Part shown: one piece after another, positions 16,157 through 23,925 of the stretch
Position numbering within the stretch: the stretch's first letter is position 1
How the letters are laid out: every line of letters begins with the position of its first letter
Origin: Streptomyces luteolifulvus
GTDB taxonomy: Bacteria > Actinomycetota > Actinomycetes > Streptomycetales > Streptomycetaceae
Direction: 5' to 3'
DNA: 47,393 nt
Assembly (NCBI RefSeq): GCF_008806595.1
Contig: NZ_VZRB01000045.1
Location: forward strand, 1 to 47,393
Position numbers and translations under genes: made by a program
Notes under the pieces: generated by a model
The model's input: the letters and a program-made list of their open reading frames with translations, nothing else
The model's database searches: none
Told to the model about the DNA's origin: nothing

Positions 16157-16567
16157 TCAGGCCACGCTTCCGGCGGTTTTCTTACGGCGCGCGGCGTACA
16201 AGCCGGTGCCGGCGACTGCCAGGACGGCGAGCCCGCCGGCGGTCACGTCGGGCGCGGCGAGCGCGCCCCCGCCGGTGTGCATACCGCCGCGCGGCTTGGC
16301 GTGGTCGCGCTGCTTGTAGGTCTCGGGGTCGTACTTGGGATCCTTCGCCACGGCCCAGTCGTCGCCGGCCGCCGTGAGCGCACCGCCGCCGGTGTGCACA
16401 CCGCCGTACGGCTTGCCGTAGCCGCTGTCCTTGTAGTGCTCCTTCTCCTTGCTGTACGAGGAGTCGTCGTGGCTCCAGTCGTCCCCGGCTGCGTATGCGC
16501 CGGGTGAGGCGATCGCGATGACGGCCGATACCGCCGCCACCGAGAGAAGCATGCGGGCAGAGCGCAT
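16157..16567 (-). CDS. Exported surface protein with duplicated motif and membrane tail
   Basis: Protein of 136 residues from ATG 16567. It has a signal peptide (RMLLSVAAVSAVIAIASPGA, then YAAG), a repeated unit (GDDWSH to KPYGGVHTGGGALTA and GDDWAV to KPRGGMHTGGGALAA), and ends in a hydrophobic helix plus basic tail (GGLAVLAVAGTGLYAARRKK). That tail is the shape of a wall-sorting signal, but no LPxTG or LAxTG motif precedes it. The class F sortase gene follows on the same strand. It may be a non-canonical sortase substrate or a plain membrane-anchored protein. Confidence 0.8.
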   Translation of the reverse strand: MRSARMLLSVAAVSAVIAIASPGAYAAGDDWSHDDSSYSKEKEHYKDSGYGKPYGGVHTGGGALTAAGDDWAVAKDPKYDPETYKQRDHAKPRGGMHTGGGALAAPDVTAGGLAVLAVAGTGLYAARRKKTAGSVA

Positions 16568-16611
16568 CTGACAGTCCTTCCGACACGGCCGGGCAGCTGC
16601 CGTTTCGTCAG

Positions 16612-16636
16612 CTGATGTGACCCGGCCCTGATGTGA
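16612..16636. repeat. Direct repeat CTGATGTGA upstream of surface-protein gene
   Basis: CTGATGTGA occurs at 16612-16620 and 16628-16636, 16 bases apart centre to centre, 45 to 69 bases above the start at 16567. Possible regulator half-sites. Confidence 0.3.
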
Positions 16637-16752
16637 TCGACCGTCAGTCAGTTCCTCCCGTCCCACCACTCAAGGCGCGCACTCGGGGGAACTCGCGACA
16701 TGGCGCGTCCCGGACGGGACGAGGAGTCGGGTGCACGCGGCACGATGACTCC

Positions 16753-17322
16753 TCAGCTACGAGGCCACATGCCCCGAGCCGACAGTTGCAGGACGAGGGC
16801 GCCGATGTTCCAGGCGTCGTCCTCACCCCGGTGGTGGCGTCCTTCGAGCGGCAGCCCGGCGATGCGCAGGGCCTGGGCCATGCCGGGGCGCTTGCGCAGA
16901 CCGTGCGCCTCGGTGAAGACGGCCTTGGCATTGGTGTGGTACTGGCCGAAGGGGTACGGGGTTCTCGTCGCCCGGCACTGCCGGGTGAACTGGTGGCGGT
17001 CGTAGTCGCCCCAGCTGGCCCACGGCAGAGCCCCGGCCCGGTGCTCGGCCGCCAGCAGCCGGCACGCCTCGGCGAACGGCACCCCCTGCTCGGCCTCCTC
17101 CGGGGTGATGCCGGTCAGCTCGGTGCAGAAGTCGCTGACACCGGAGCGGGCGGGCCGCACCATGATCCGGTGCCGGGCGACGCGTTCCTGAGCGGCGGTG
17201 TCGACGACGGTCAGCCCGATCTCGATGATCTCGCTGACCTGGCCAGGCGGCGGAGAGCCGGGCCAGCACGTCGCTTCGACGTCCACGACATTCAGCAGAT
17301 GCTCGGCCCCGGTGGTGTCCAT
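16753..17322 (-). CDS. DEDDh-family 3'-5' exonuclease
   Basis: Protein of 189 residues from ATG 17322. RNase T/KapD-type fold: VVDVEATCW holds the first Asp and Glu, WGDYDRHQFTRQC the next Asp, and HHRGEDDAWNIGALV the catalytic His and last Asp. Such enzymes remove nucleotides from the 3' end of RNA or DNA in the cytoplasm; the substrate is not readable from sequence. No strong ribosome site is seen before 17322, and an in-frame extension to 17358 cannot be ruled out. It is flanked by unrelated genes on the same strand. Confidence 0.88.
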   Translation of the reverse strand: MDTTGAEHLLNVVDVEATCWPGSPPPGQVSEIIEIGLTVVDTAAQERVARHRIMVRPARSGVSDFCTELTGITPEEAEQGVPFAEACRLLAAEHRAGALPWASWGDYDRHQFTRQCRATRTPYPFGQYHTNAKAVFTEAHGLRKRPGMAQALRIAGLPLEGRHHRGEDDAWNIGALVLQLSARGMWPRS

Positions 17323-17410
17323 GGCGGGAGCGTAAGGACGGCACCGAGTCCGCGGCACCTGGTTTTGCGCGCGGCCAAGGAACCCCGCGGGGCGCTCAGG
17401 TCACGCGCGG

Positions 17411-18094
17411 TCAGCTCACGCGCAGGGTCCGCTGCGCCAGCTCGTACGCCGGGAGCATCGCCTCGTGTTCCTCGGTGTCCATCCCGCCGAGATGCAGGAC
17501 GACCGGACCCTCCTCCGTGATGACAGCGAGGGCGCGCTCCATCTTGGTCTCGTCCAGGAGCTCGCTCGTGTGGAGGTACTCGACCTCGACACCGGTGAGG
17601 TCGCCTGCCTTGAAGGTCCGGTACTTCTCCTTGCTCGTGCCTTCCTCGGCCGCCACGAAGGCCTCCAGTACGGTGCGGGCCTCGTCGTCGCCCGGCTCAC
17701 CGGTCCAGACCCGGAGGTAGCCGATGTTCCCCGCGGGCTTGGCGTCGACCTCGCACGCGGCCGTGACCGGCCCTTGGTGCAGGAGAGCGTCGGCGACCGC
17801 GTCGGACAGTTCGTCCTCCCCGCCGCCGGCGCCCGCCCCGGGGGCGATGGCCTCCGCCTTCCAGCTTTCGGCGATGTCGAAGACGACGGGGAGTTCACAC
17901 GCCGAACCGGTGGCGCCGACGGTGCCGCCGCTCTGCGCGACCGCCACCTCCGCACCCTTCGAGTCCGCCGACTCCGACGGGCTCGCGGACGCCGTCCCCG
18001 CCTTGCTCTCCGCCTGCGCACAGCCCGCCAGCACCCCCGCCAGCAAGGCCACATGGGCCAGCTGCCGCCACGGCTTCCCCACCCCGACCAGCAC
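17411..18094 (-). CDS. Lipoprotein, unknown function
   Basis: Protein of 227 residues from GTG 18094, with GAGGGGAG seven bases upstream. A lipoprotein signal (HVALLAGVLAGC) is followed by a Ser/Ala/Glu-rich linker and a globular domain with two cysteines (SACELPVVFDIAESWKAE, VTAACEVDAKP). Residues near the end (LAVITEEGPVVLHLGGMDTE) resemble streptomycete lipoproteins of unknown role. It should be anchored to the outer face of the membrane. Confidence 0.85.
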   Translation of the reverse strand: MLVGVGKPWRQLAHVALLAGVLAGCAQAESKAGTASASPSESADSKGAEVAVAQSGGTVGATGSACELPVVFDIAESWKAEAIAPGAGAGGGEDELSDAVADALLHQGPVTAACEVDAKPAGNIGYLRVWTGEPGDDEARTVLEAFVAAEEGTSKEKYRTFKAGDLTGVEVEYLHTSELLDETKMERALAVITEEGPVVLHLGGMDTEEHEAMLPAYELAQRTLRVS

Positions 18095-18430
18095 AGAACG
18101 CTCCCCTCTCGAACCAGGCGGGTCACAGTAGCCGACGGCACCGACAGGCCATCTGCCCGCCCGGCCCGAGAGCCCGTGTCACATCCCCGGCCGGGCGCAC
18201 GTCGTCTGGCACGCACTCCCCACGCTCGGCTTCGCTCGCGCGGGGGACCCCATGCCGCGTTGCCGAACCGCTCGCGTGGCTCCGCCCCACTCTCGACTGC
18301 GCCCGAGCGGGGGCACCCCCATCGAGGGCGCTCCGGCGCCTTGCGATCGCACGCTCACCCACTCGGGCGCGCTCGCGCCGGGACCTCATGACGACGTGCG
18401 CTGATCCGACCGGGGAGGTGACACCGGCCC
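18095..18430. other. 336-bp intergenic region with repeat-like GC-rich elements
   Basis: No gene is supported. An inverted repeat GCCCGGCC (18159-18166) / GGCCGGGC (18189-18196) may be a terminator for the CYTH-CHAD gene. Two related blocks follow: GCTCGCGCGGGGGACCCCAT (18234-18253) and CCGAGCGGGGGCACCCCCAT (18303-18322). Both have the look of short palindromic repeats dispersed in Streptomyces chromosomes. Confidence 0.45.
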
Positions 18431-19969
18431 TCAGGAGCGGAGCGCCTTGCGCAGCCTGGGCTTCGACGCGCGGGCCCACACCCCCGGCAGCTCGCGTTCG
18501 CGCTTGCGGGCCACGGCCTGTTCCTGGCCGTACAGCAGGCCCCAGGTGAAGCCGGGTTCACCCGTCGTATGTCCGGCAAGTGCCAGGTTCCGCAGGGCAC
18601 CCCGGGCCACGACGCTGTCCTGGTGGTCGCCGAGGACCTGCTGCACGGCCTTGACGCGCTTGCCGAGACGCTTCGCGGATTTGCCGAGCGGGACACGGGC
18701 CGGCTCGGTGGCGTAGCGGACCTTCTTCGCGGACTTACGGGCCTCATGCAGAGCTGTGTCGCACTCCGGCCCGGGGGAGAGCTCCAGCGCGTGTGCCACT
18801 CGGCCGGCCAGTCGGTCGTACTCCTTGAGAATCGCCTTGACCATCACCTTCTCCGGCTTGCGGGCGGCCTTGCGGCGCAGCGGGGGCCGGGCGGTGAGCG
18901 TGGCCAACGAGTCCAGAAGGCTCAGGTATCGGGGGGTGTTGAGCGCGTCGAGCGTGCGCTGACGCGCCTCAGAGCTCCTGGTGATGTGCCAGACCTGGAG
19001 CCGGGCGGTGACGGGGCCCAGGACCAGCTCCCGCGGCAGACCCCGGATGCCGGTACGGAGCCGCTCCTCCAGGACCTCGTGGTCGCGCTCCGCGCCGAGT
19101 TCGCCGCCGAGCCACTTGAGCTCCGCGCGGACCGGATCGGTGGCCTCGCGATCCAGCACCGACCGGTAGGAACGCAGGATGCTGCGCAGCCGGCGGCACG
19201 CGACGCGCATCTGGTGCACCGAGTCGGGCAGATCGCGGCGTACGGCCGGGTCGAGGTCGACAAGTTGGTGGACCTGCTGCTCGACGTACGTCAGAACCTC
19301 TTCGCCGGCAGAGCCCGGCGCGACGTTCTCGGCACGCTTGTCGGGGAGGCGGGGCGCTGCGACCCCGGTCTCCTCCAGGGCCCGGGCCAGTTTGGACGCG
19401 TGGTGGGCACGCTCGATGCCGTGCTTGCTCAGCGTCTTGTCCACGAGGTCCAGCAGCGAGGGGTCGGCGTCCTGGGCGAGTTCCACCTCCATCTCGGTCC
19501 AGGAGGCCAAGGTGGCCCCGCCGCGGAGGGAGGCCGCGTGGACCGCGTCGACGCTCAGTTCGGCGAGGACGGTGTCCTGGGAGCCGACGAGCTGCCGTGT
19601 GCCGCGGATGGTGCGGAGACGGACCAACGGCCGCAGTTCCGTGCCACGGGTGCGGGAGAGGACCAGGTCGCGCACGGTGTCCGGCACGGCGTCGCCGAGG
19701 GGGGCCTGCACCTCCTCCCGGCTGTCGTCGGACAGGGGCAGCTTGAGGTGCCAGCCGGCGTCGGCCCCGCCGATCCTTCGCCGCAGGGTGGCCGAGGTGC
19801 CGGCGAGGCGCAGGTCGTCCGTGTCGTAGTACACGGCGTCCAGTTCCTCGGTGTCCCGTTCCACGACGGACTCGATGCCGTCCACGCCGGTGAGCTCGGT
19901 CAGCCAGGAGGTGTCGTCGGGGGAAGGGGCTTCGTACTTTCGCTCTGTCTCACGCGTCGACTGGGCCAT
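18431..19969 (-). CDS. CYTH and CHAD domain protein
   Basis: Protein of 512 residues from ATG 19969; a GTG at 19984 is also possible. The N-terminal CYTH domain (about 1-200) has the diagnostic ExExK motif in ETERKYE and further charged strands (ATLRRRIGG, HLKLPL, LVRLRTIRG). The C-terminal CHAD domain (about 225-500) has the helical histidine motifs SVHQMRVACRRLRSILRSYR and ALHEARKSAKKVRYATEP. CYTH proteins bind triphosphates; CHAD domains bind polyphosphate. A role in polyphosphate binding or turnover is inferred from these families. The gene is followed 36 bases upstream by the end of the MarR gene on the same strand. Confidence 0.92.
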   Translation of the reverse strand: MAQSTRETERKYEAPSPDDTSWLTELTGVDGIESVVERDTEELDAVYYDTDDLRLAGTSATLRRRIGGADAGWHLKLPLSDDSREEVQAPLGDAVPDTVRDLVLSRTRGTELRPLVRLRTIRGTRQLVGSQDTVLAELSVDAVHAASLRGGATLASWTEMEVELAQDADPSLLDLVDKTLSKHGIERAHHASKLARALEETGVAAPRLPDKRAENVAPGSAGEEVLTYVEQQVHQLVDLDPAVRRDLPDSVHQMRVACRRLRSILRSYRSVLDREATDPVRAELKWLGGELGAERDHEVLEERLRTGIRGLPRELVLGPVTARLQVWHITRSSEARQRTLDALNTPRYLSLLDSLATLTARPPLRRKAARKPEKVMVKAILKEYDRLAGRVAHALELSPGPECDTALHEARKSAKKVRYATEPARVPLGKSAKRLGKRVKAVQQVLGDHQDSVVARGALRNLALAGHTTGEPGFTWGLLYGQEQAVARKRERELPGVWARASKPRLRKALRS

Positions 19970-20005
19970 ATCCTGCGCGTACACCGCTGGGCGCGGCTCA
20001 AACGC

Positions 20006-20497
20006 CTACGTGACGTCTTCTCGCAGCGCCTTGTGGATCTCGCTCAGGGCGCTGGTCAGCCGCGTGTAGTCGTCCCGGGCCAGCGGCTCGACGAAGTATC
20101 TCTCCACCACGTGGGCGTGAATGTCCGCGGCCCGGAGGAACACCCTGCGGCCGTCCTCGGTCGGTTCCACCAGGGCCACTCTCCGGTCCTCCGGCGACGC
20201 CACCCGGCGTACCAGGCCGCTCTCCTCCATGCGGTCGATCAGACGGGTCGTGCCGCTGCTGGTGAGCGTGAGGTCATCGGCCAGGTGACGCTGGGAGACC
20301 TCCTCGCCGGGCCTGCGGCACAGACGGATGAGGACCTCCATCATCGTGTGGCTGATTCCGCACTCCCGCCGCAGCGCGCTGTCGATCCGCTGTTCCAGGA
20401 GGGTGGCGGACTTGATCAGCAGCCCGAAGTCGTGCACGAGGCGGCTGTTGGCGGCGCGTGCGATGGCTTTGTCGTCCTGTCGGCTCTCAGGGATCAC
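20006..20497 (-). CDS. MarR-family regulator
   Basis: Protein of 163 residues starting at GTG 20497. It has the full MarR plan: N-terminal dimerisation helix, EVSQRHLADDLTLTSSGTTR recognition helices, and the wing RRVASPEDRRVALVEPTEDG. It is divergent from the PLP decarboxylase gene with 115 bases between starts, the usual layout for a MarR repressor that controls its neighbour and itself. Two perfect palindromes in the gap are candidate operators. Confidence 0.92.
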   Translation of the reverse strand: MIPESRQDDKAIARAANSRLVHDFGLLIKSATLLEQRIDSALRRECGISHTMMEVLIRLCRRPGEEVSQRHLADDLTLTSSGTTRLIDRMEESGLVRRVASPEDRRVALVEPTEDGRRVFLRAADIHAHVVERYFVEPLARDDYTRLTSALSEIHKALREDVT

Positions 20498-20551
20498 CCG
20501 TCGACTTTACTGCTTCGGCACCTACTGCCGTCTCAAATGCCGAGCAGTCAA

Positions 20552-20580
20552 TTGCTGAGTACTCAACTAAATTCTAGAAT
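20552..20580 (+). promoter_or_regulatory. Decarboxylase promoter overlapped by palindromic operators
   Basis: TTGCTG (20552-20557) and TAGAAT (20575-20580) are spaced by exactly 17 bases. The palindrome TGAGTACTCA (20556-20565) overlaps the -35 box and spacer; a second, ATTCTAGAAT (20571-20580), covers the -10 box. CAATTG (20549-20554) adjoins. A bound MarR dimer would block the polymerase. Confidence 0.65.
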
Positions 20581-20612
20581 GGCCGCACAGCCCGCGAGCG
20601 AGAGGGAGATCC

Positions 20613-22004
20613 ATGGATCTGCAGCGCTGGCTCGGCCGAGCCACCCACGCGATACAGGACTGGGCCGACACCTTCGGCCCCTACCAGCCGCACCCGTCCG
20701 TCCTGGTCGACGACGACCGCTTCGGCGCGGTCTTCGAGGAGTTCACCGGGAGGCTGAAGGACAACTACCCGTTCTTCCACCCGCACTACGCGGGGCAGAT
20801 GCTCAAGCCCCCGCACCCCGCCGCGGTGGTCGGCTACCTCACCGCCATGCTGATCAACCCCAACAACCACGCGCTGGACGGCGGACCCGCCACCGCCCGC
20901 ATGGAACGCGAGGCCGTCGCGCAGCTCGCCACGATGTTCGGCTTCGACACCCACCTCGGCCACCTCACCACCAGCGGCACCATCGCCAACCTCGAAGCCC
21001 TCTTCGTCGCCCGGGAGCTCCACCCGGGACGGGGCGTCGCCTACAGCGAGGACGCCCACTACACCCATGGCCGTATGTGCGGTGTGCTGGGCATCAAGGG
21101 CCATCCCGTACGGACCGACAGCCGCGGCCGCATCGACCTGGACGCACTCGAAGAGCTGCTGCGCACCGGCGACGTGGGCACCGTCGTCCTCACCACCGGC
21201 ACCACCGGACTGGGCGCCGTCGACCCCGTCGACCACGCTCTGCCTCTTGCGGAGCGCTACGGGGTCCGCGTCCACGTCGACGCGGCCTACGGCGGCTTCT
21301 TCACCCTGTTGGCCGGCGCCGACGGCCCGGAAGGGCTTCCGCCCGGGCCGTGGCGGGCGATCGCGCGGTGCGACTCCGTCGTCGTCGACCCGCACAAGCA
21401 CGGGCTCCAGCCCTACGGCTGCGGCGCCGTCCTCTTCCGCGACCCCGAGGTGGGCCGCTTCTACCTCCATGACTCGCCCTACACCTACTTCACCTCCGCC
21501 GAGCTGCATCTCGGGGAGATCAGCCTGGAGTGTTCACGTGCCGGGGCGTCTGCCGCCGCCCTGTGGCTCACCTTCCAGCTCCTGGCGCCCACCCCGGAAG
21601 GACTCGGCCGGGTCCTGGGCGCCGGCCGGCGCGCCGCGCTGCAGTGGGCGGACCTGATCACCGCGTCCGACGTCCTGGAGCTGTACCAGCGGCCCGAACT
21701 GGACATCCTCAGCTACTTCCCCGTGGTCGAACCGGCCACTCTGACCGGCATCGACACCACGTCCGCCCGCATCCTGGCGAACGGCATGAGCAGCCCCGAC
21801 CCGGTGTTCCTGAGCACACTCAAAGCCGGCCGGGCGGCGTTCACCGCACGCCACCCCAAGATCACCGCGGATGCCGAAGGGGCGCGGATCCTGCGCAGCG
21901 TGCTGATGAAACCGGAGTCCGAGCACTACGTCGAACACCTTCACGCCCGCGTGGAACAGCTCGCCGACGATGTACGGGTCGCGGAGGCCCGCCCGTGTCT
22001 GTAG
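20613..22004 (+). CDS. PLP-dependent group II decarboxylase
   Basis: Protein of 463 residues, ATG 20613 behind GAGGGAG. The fold-type I PLP signature is present: TTSGTIANLEALFVARE for phosphate binding, HVDAAYGGFF with the Asp that holds the pyridine nitrogen, and VVVDPHKHGLQPYGCG with the Schiff-base Lys. The family decarboxylates amino acids such as tyrosine, aspartate or diaminobutyrate; the substrate cannot be decided here. It is transcribed alone, divergent from its likely MarR repressor. A methyltransferase gene converges from the right. Confidence 0.9.
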   Translation: MDLQRWLGRATHAIQDWADTFGPYQPHPSVLVDDDRFGAVFEEFTGRLKDNYPFFHPHYAGQMLKPPHPAAVVGYLTAMLINPNNHALDGGPATARMEREAVAQLATMFGFDTHLGHLTTSGTIANLEALFVARELHPGRGVAYSEDAHYTHGRMCGVLGIKGHPVRTDSRGRIDLDALEELLRTGDVGTVVLTTGTTGLGAVDPVDHALPLAERYGVRVHVDAAYGGFFTLLAGADGPEGLPPGPWRAIARCDSVVVDPHKHGLQPYGCGAVLFRDPEVGRFYLHDSPYTYFTSAELHLGEISLECSRAGASAAALWLTFQLLAPTPEGLGRVLGAGRRAALQWADLITASDVLELYQRPELDILSYFPVVEPATLTGIDTTSARILANGMSSPDPVFLSTLKAGRAAFTARHPKITADAEGARILRSVLMKPESEHYVEHLHARVEQLADDVRVAEARPCL

Positions 22005-22089
22005 GCGGGCTACTCCTCCCCGACGGATAACGGATCGTGCAGAGGGATGATGATCGTGTCCGCGAAGGCGGGACGGCCGCCGGGCCCGG

Positions 22090-22110
22090 GGGCCGCGGGC
22101 CGCGGGCCGC
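22090..22110. repeat. Three tandem 7-bp units
   Basis: GGGCCGC is repeated three times between the convergent decarboxylase and methyltransferase genes. It can also fold with the neighbouring GCCCGGG, so it may contribute to termination. Confidence 0.5.
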
Positions 22111-22129
22111 GTTGATCGTCCGTGCCTGC

Positions 22130-22810
22130 TCAGTCGGATCGTCGGCAGCAGAGGAAGACCTGCTCCTCGGGCGGGACGTCGGCGACCGCCGGAGCGAAGG
22201 TGTACGAGAACTCTCTGACGATCTCGAAGCCCCCGTCCTCGACGACCTTGCGAAGGTCTTCCCGCAGATAGCCGGAGACCCGGATCGTGTGTCCGAGGAA
22301 CGGGATCTCGAAGTCGTCCACGTCGGCCTCCACCATCGACAGGACGAACAGACCACCGGGAGCCAGCACCTGGTGGATCGTCCGTACGGCGAGGGGGATC
22401 TCCGCGCGGGGCAGCATGAGCAGGGAGAAAAAGGCCGCGACGGCGTCGAAGCGGCCCAGGTCGCGGGGACCGCCGGGGCGCAGGTCGGCGAGGTCCAGCT
22501 GATGGAACGTCGCGGCGGGGACGTACTGTCGGGCGAGGTCCACCATCCCGCCGGACAGGTCGACGCCCACCACATCGAAGCCGGCGTCGGTCAGCTGGCG
22601 CGCGGTCGGCACTCCGGTGCCGCAGCCGAGGTCCAGCACACGTGATCCCGGAGGCAGGGTCTCGATCAGCCAGTCGCCGGCGGACACCTGGCCCTCCTTG
22701 TGCGGAAAGGCCTCGTCATAGCGGTCGCCGATGGCGTCGAAGGCCTCGGCCTGACCCGTGCGATCGATCGGCATGCGCCCATAGGCAGCGCCGCTGTCTC
22801 TGTCGATCAC
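22130..22810 (-). CDS. Class I SAM-dependent methyltransferase
   Basis: Protein of 226 residues. GTG 22810 is chosen over TTG 22813 because AAGGA lies eight bases upstream. Motif I is GSRVLDLGCGTGVPTARQL, motif II VVGVDLSGGMVDLARQYV, and the post-I/III segments are FDAVAAFFSLLMLP and LAPGGLFVLSMVEAD. It belongs to the UbiE/small-molecule type. The acceptor is unknown. It converges on the decarboxylase and is divergent from the small gene at 22949; no operon partner suggests a pathway. Confidence 0.9.
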   Translation of the reverse strand: MIDRDSGAAYGRMPIDRTGQAEAFDAIGDRYDEAFPHKEGQVSAGDWLIETLPPGSRVLDLGCGTGVPTARQLTDAGFDVVGVDLSGGMVDLARQYVPAATFHQLDLADLRPGGPRDLGRFDAVAAFFSLLMLPRAEIPLAVRTIHQVLAPGGLFVLSMVEADVDDFEIPFLGHTIRVSGYLREDLRKVVEDGGFEIVREFSYTFAPAVADVPPEEQVFLCCRRSD

Positions 22811-22948
22811 CAAAGTAATCCTTCGAAGAGCATGGTGGATTGTTTCACAAACCGTGAACGCCGGTCGGGCGCATGCACGAATGCGCGGACGCGAGTTCGG
22901 TTCCGCTCGACGCGCGGAAGGCAGCCATGGTGCCTATGATCGTTACGC

Positions 22949-23227
22949 GTGGCACATACATTCGCCGAGCTTGTCGAGAAGCAGCGCGCAGCACGTCAGG
23001 CGCACAACCGGGTGGATGAACTGCGGAACTCCTACGGGCCGCCCACCCAGCACACCTGGACCGCGCAGGAGACCGAGACCTACGAGACCGCATTGCGGGC
23101 CTGGCGCGACCTCGACCGGGACGCGCGCTCCGCGGTGGCCGAGTACGCGAGGGAACAGAGCCGTCCGCGACAGGAGATCGAGACGGAGCTGAACGAGGCT
23201 CTGCGGCAGAGCGGCTCGGGCAACTAG
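22949..23227 (+). CDS. Small helical protein of unknown function
   Basis: Protein of 92 residues from GTG 22949. It is almost wholly helical and charged (FAELVEKQRAARQAHNRVDE, then WTAQETETYETALRAWRDLD). There is no Shine-Dalgarno site; TATGAT at 22935-22940 suggests a transcript starting within a few bases of the GTG, so translation may be leaderless. I recall similar short streptomycete proteins without a known function. Confidence 0.7.
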   Translation: MAHTFAELVEKQRAARQAHNRVDELRNSYGPPTQHTWTAQETETYETALRAWRDLDRDARSAVAEYAREQSRPRQEIETELNEALRQSGSGN

Positions 23228-23241
23228 GCTGGCTCCGGTCG

Positions 23242-23925
23242 TCAGAAACAGTCGTAGGTGAACTGGATGGTGGCCGTGTCGCGGGTGGGGGAGAGGATGT
23301 GCAGCTCCGCCTGGGCCCGGTAGCGGCCCTCACCCTGGAACGTCCACAGCAGATGCACCCGTGCCTGCTTGCGGCCCTGTGGGGTCACCTCGCGCAGGAC
23401 GTCCGAGGTCGTGCCGTCGCTGCGCACCCAGCGGTAGGAGACGGTGCCCGGCCGTCCGTTGGTGGTGAGCAGTCCGACGATGTCCGCGGTGCCGTCGCAT
23501 TCCACGGTCGTCTGGCGGGTCGTGACCGTGACCGCCTCCAGGCCGAGGGCAGTGGTGGAGCGGTGCCAGGCCAGGAACGCGATGACCACGATCAGCACGA
23601 GCGCCGGCAGCGCATGACGGCGCAGTCCTCGTCGCGGGCGCGGTGCGGGCACCGTCAGCTTGGGCAGCGTCGTGTGGGAGCGGTGCGCGAGGGCGGCGGT
23701 CACACCCGGGCCGAAGCGCAGCACGGTGCCCTCGACGCGATCGGGCGGCGTCTCCTGGCCGGGTGGCAGCTGGACGGTGCGGTCCTCGACCAGAGTGGTG
23801 TCCGGCTCGGGTCGTTGGAACCAGTGGCTGGCGAGCACGGTGGCGCTGTACTCGGGGTCGTCGGCGTGGCCCGCGGGCGGGATGTCGCTGCCGGGCGCGG
23901 GAGTGCGGTCGTCGGCCGTGGTCAT
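23242..23925 (-). CDS. Single-pass membrane protein coupled to the receptor kinase
   Basis: Protein of 227 residues. Its ATG (23925) overlaps the kinase stop in ATGA, so translation is coupled. A Thr/Pro-rich cytoplasmic part (about 1-105) is followed by a transmembrane helix (PALVLIVVIAFLAWH) and an extracellular beta-rich domain of about 100 residues with two cysteines. That domain resembles the kinase's own ectodomain: PQGRKQARVHLLWTFQGEGR aligns with RSGAKQYTLTLDHTFLGNGC. The cytoplasmic threonines are possible phosphorylation sites. It may be a co-receptor or substrate of the kinase; this is inference. Confidence 0.82.
   Translation of the reverse strand: MTTADDRTPAPGSDIPPAGHADDPEYSATVLASHWFQRPEPDTTLVEDRTVQLPPGQETPPDRVEGTVLRFGPGVTAALAHRSHTTLPKLTVPAPRPRRGLRRHALPALVLIVVIAFLAWHRSTTALGLEAVTVTTRQTTVECDGTADIVGLLTTNGRPGTVSYRWVRSDGTTSDVLREVTPQGRKQARVHLLWTFQGEGRYRAQAELHILSPTRDTATIQFTYDCF

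Noticed and set aside
18569..21472. 967-codon plus-strand open frame
   Set aside because: Runs antisense through the CYTH-CHAD and MarR genes and out of frame into the decarboxylase; no domain is visible.
22854..22948. Possible operon leader for the small gene at 22949
   Set aside because: No ribosome site or start that would give a recognisable peptide; only a -10-like TATGAT was seen.
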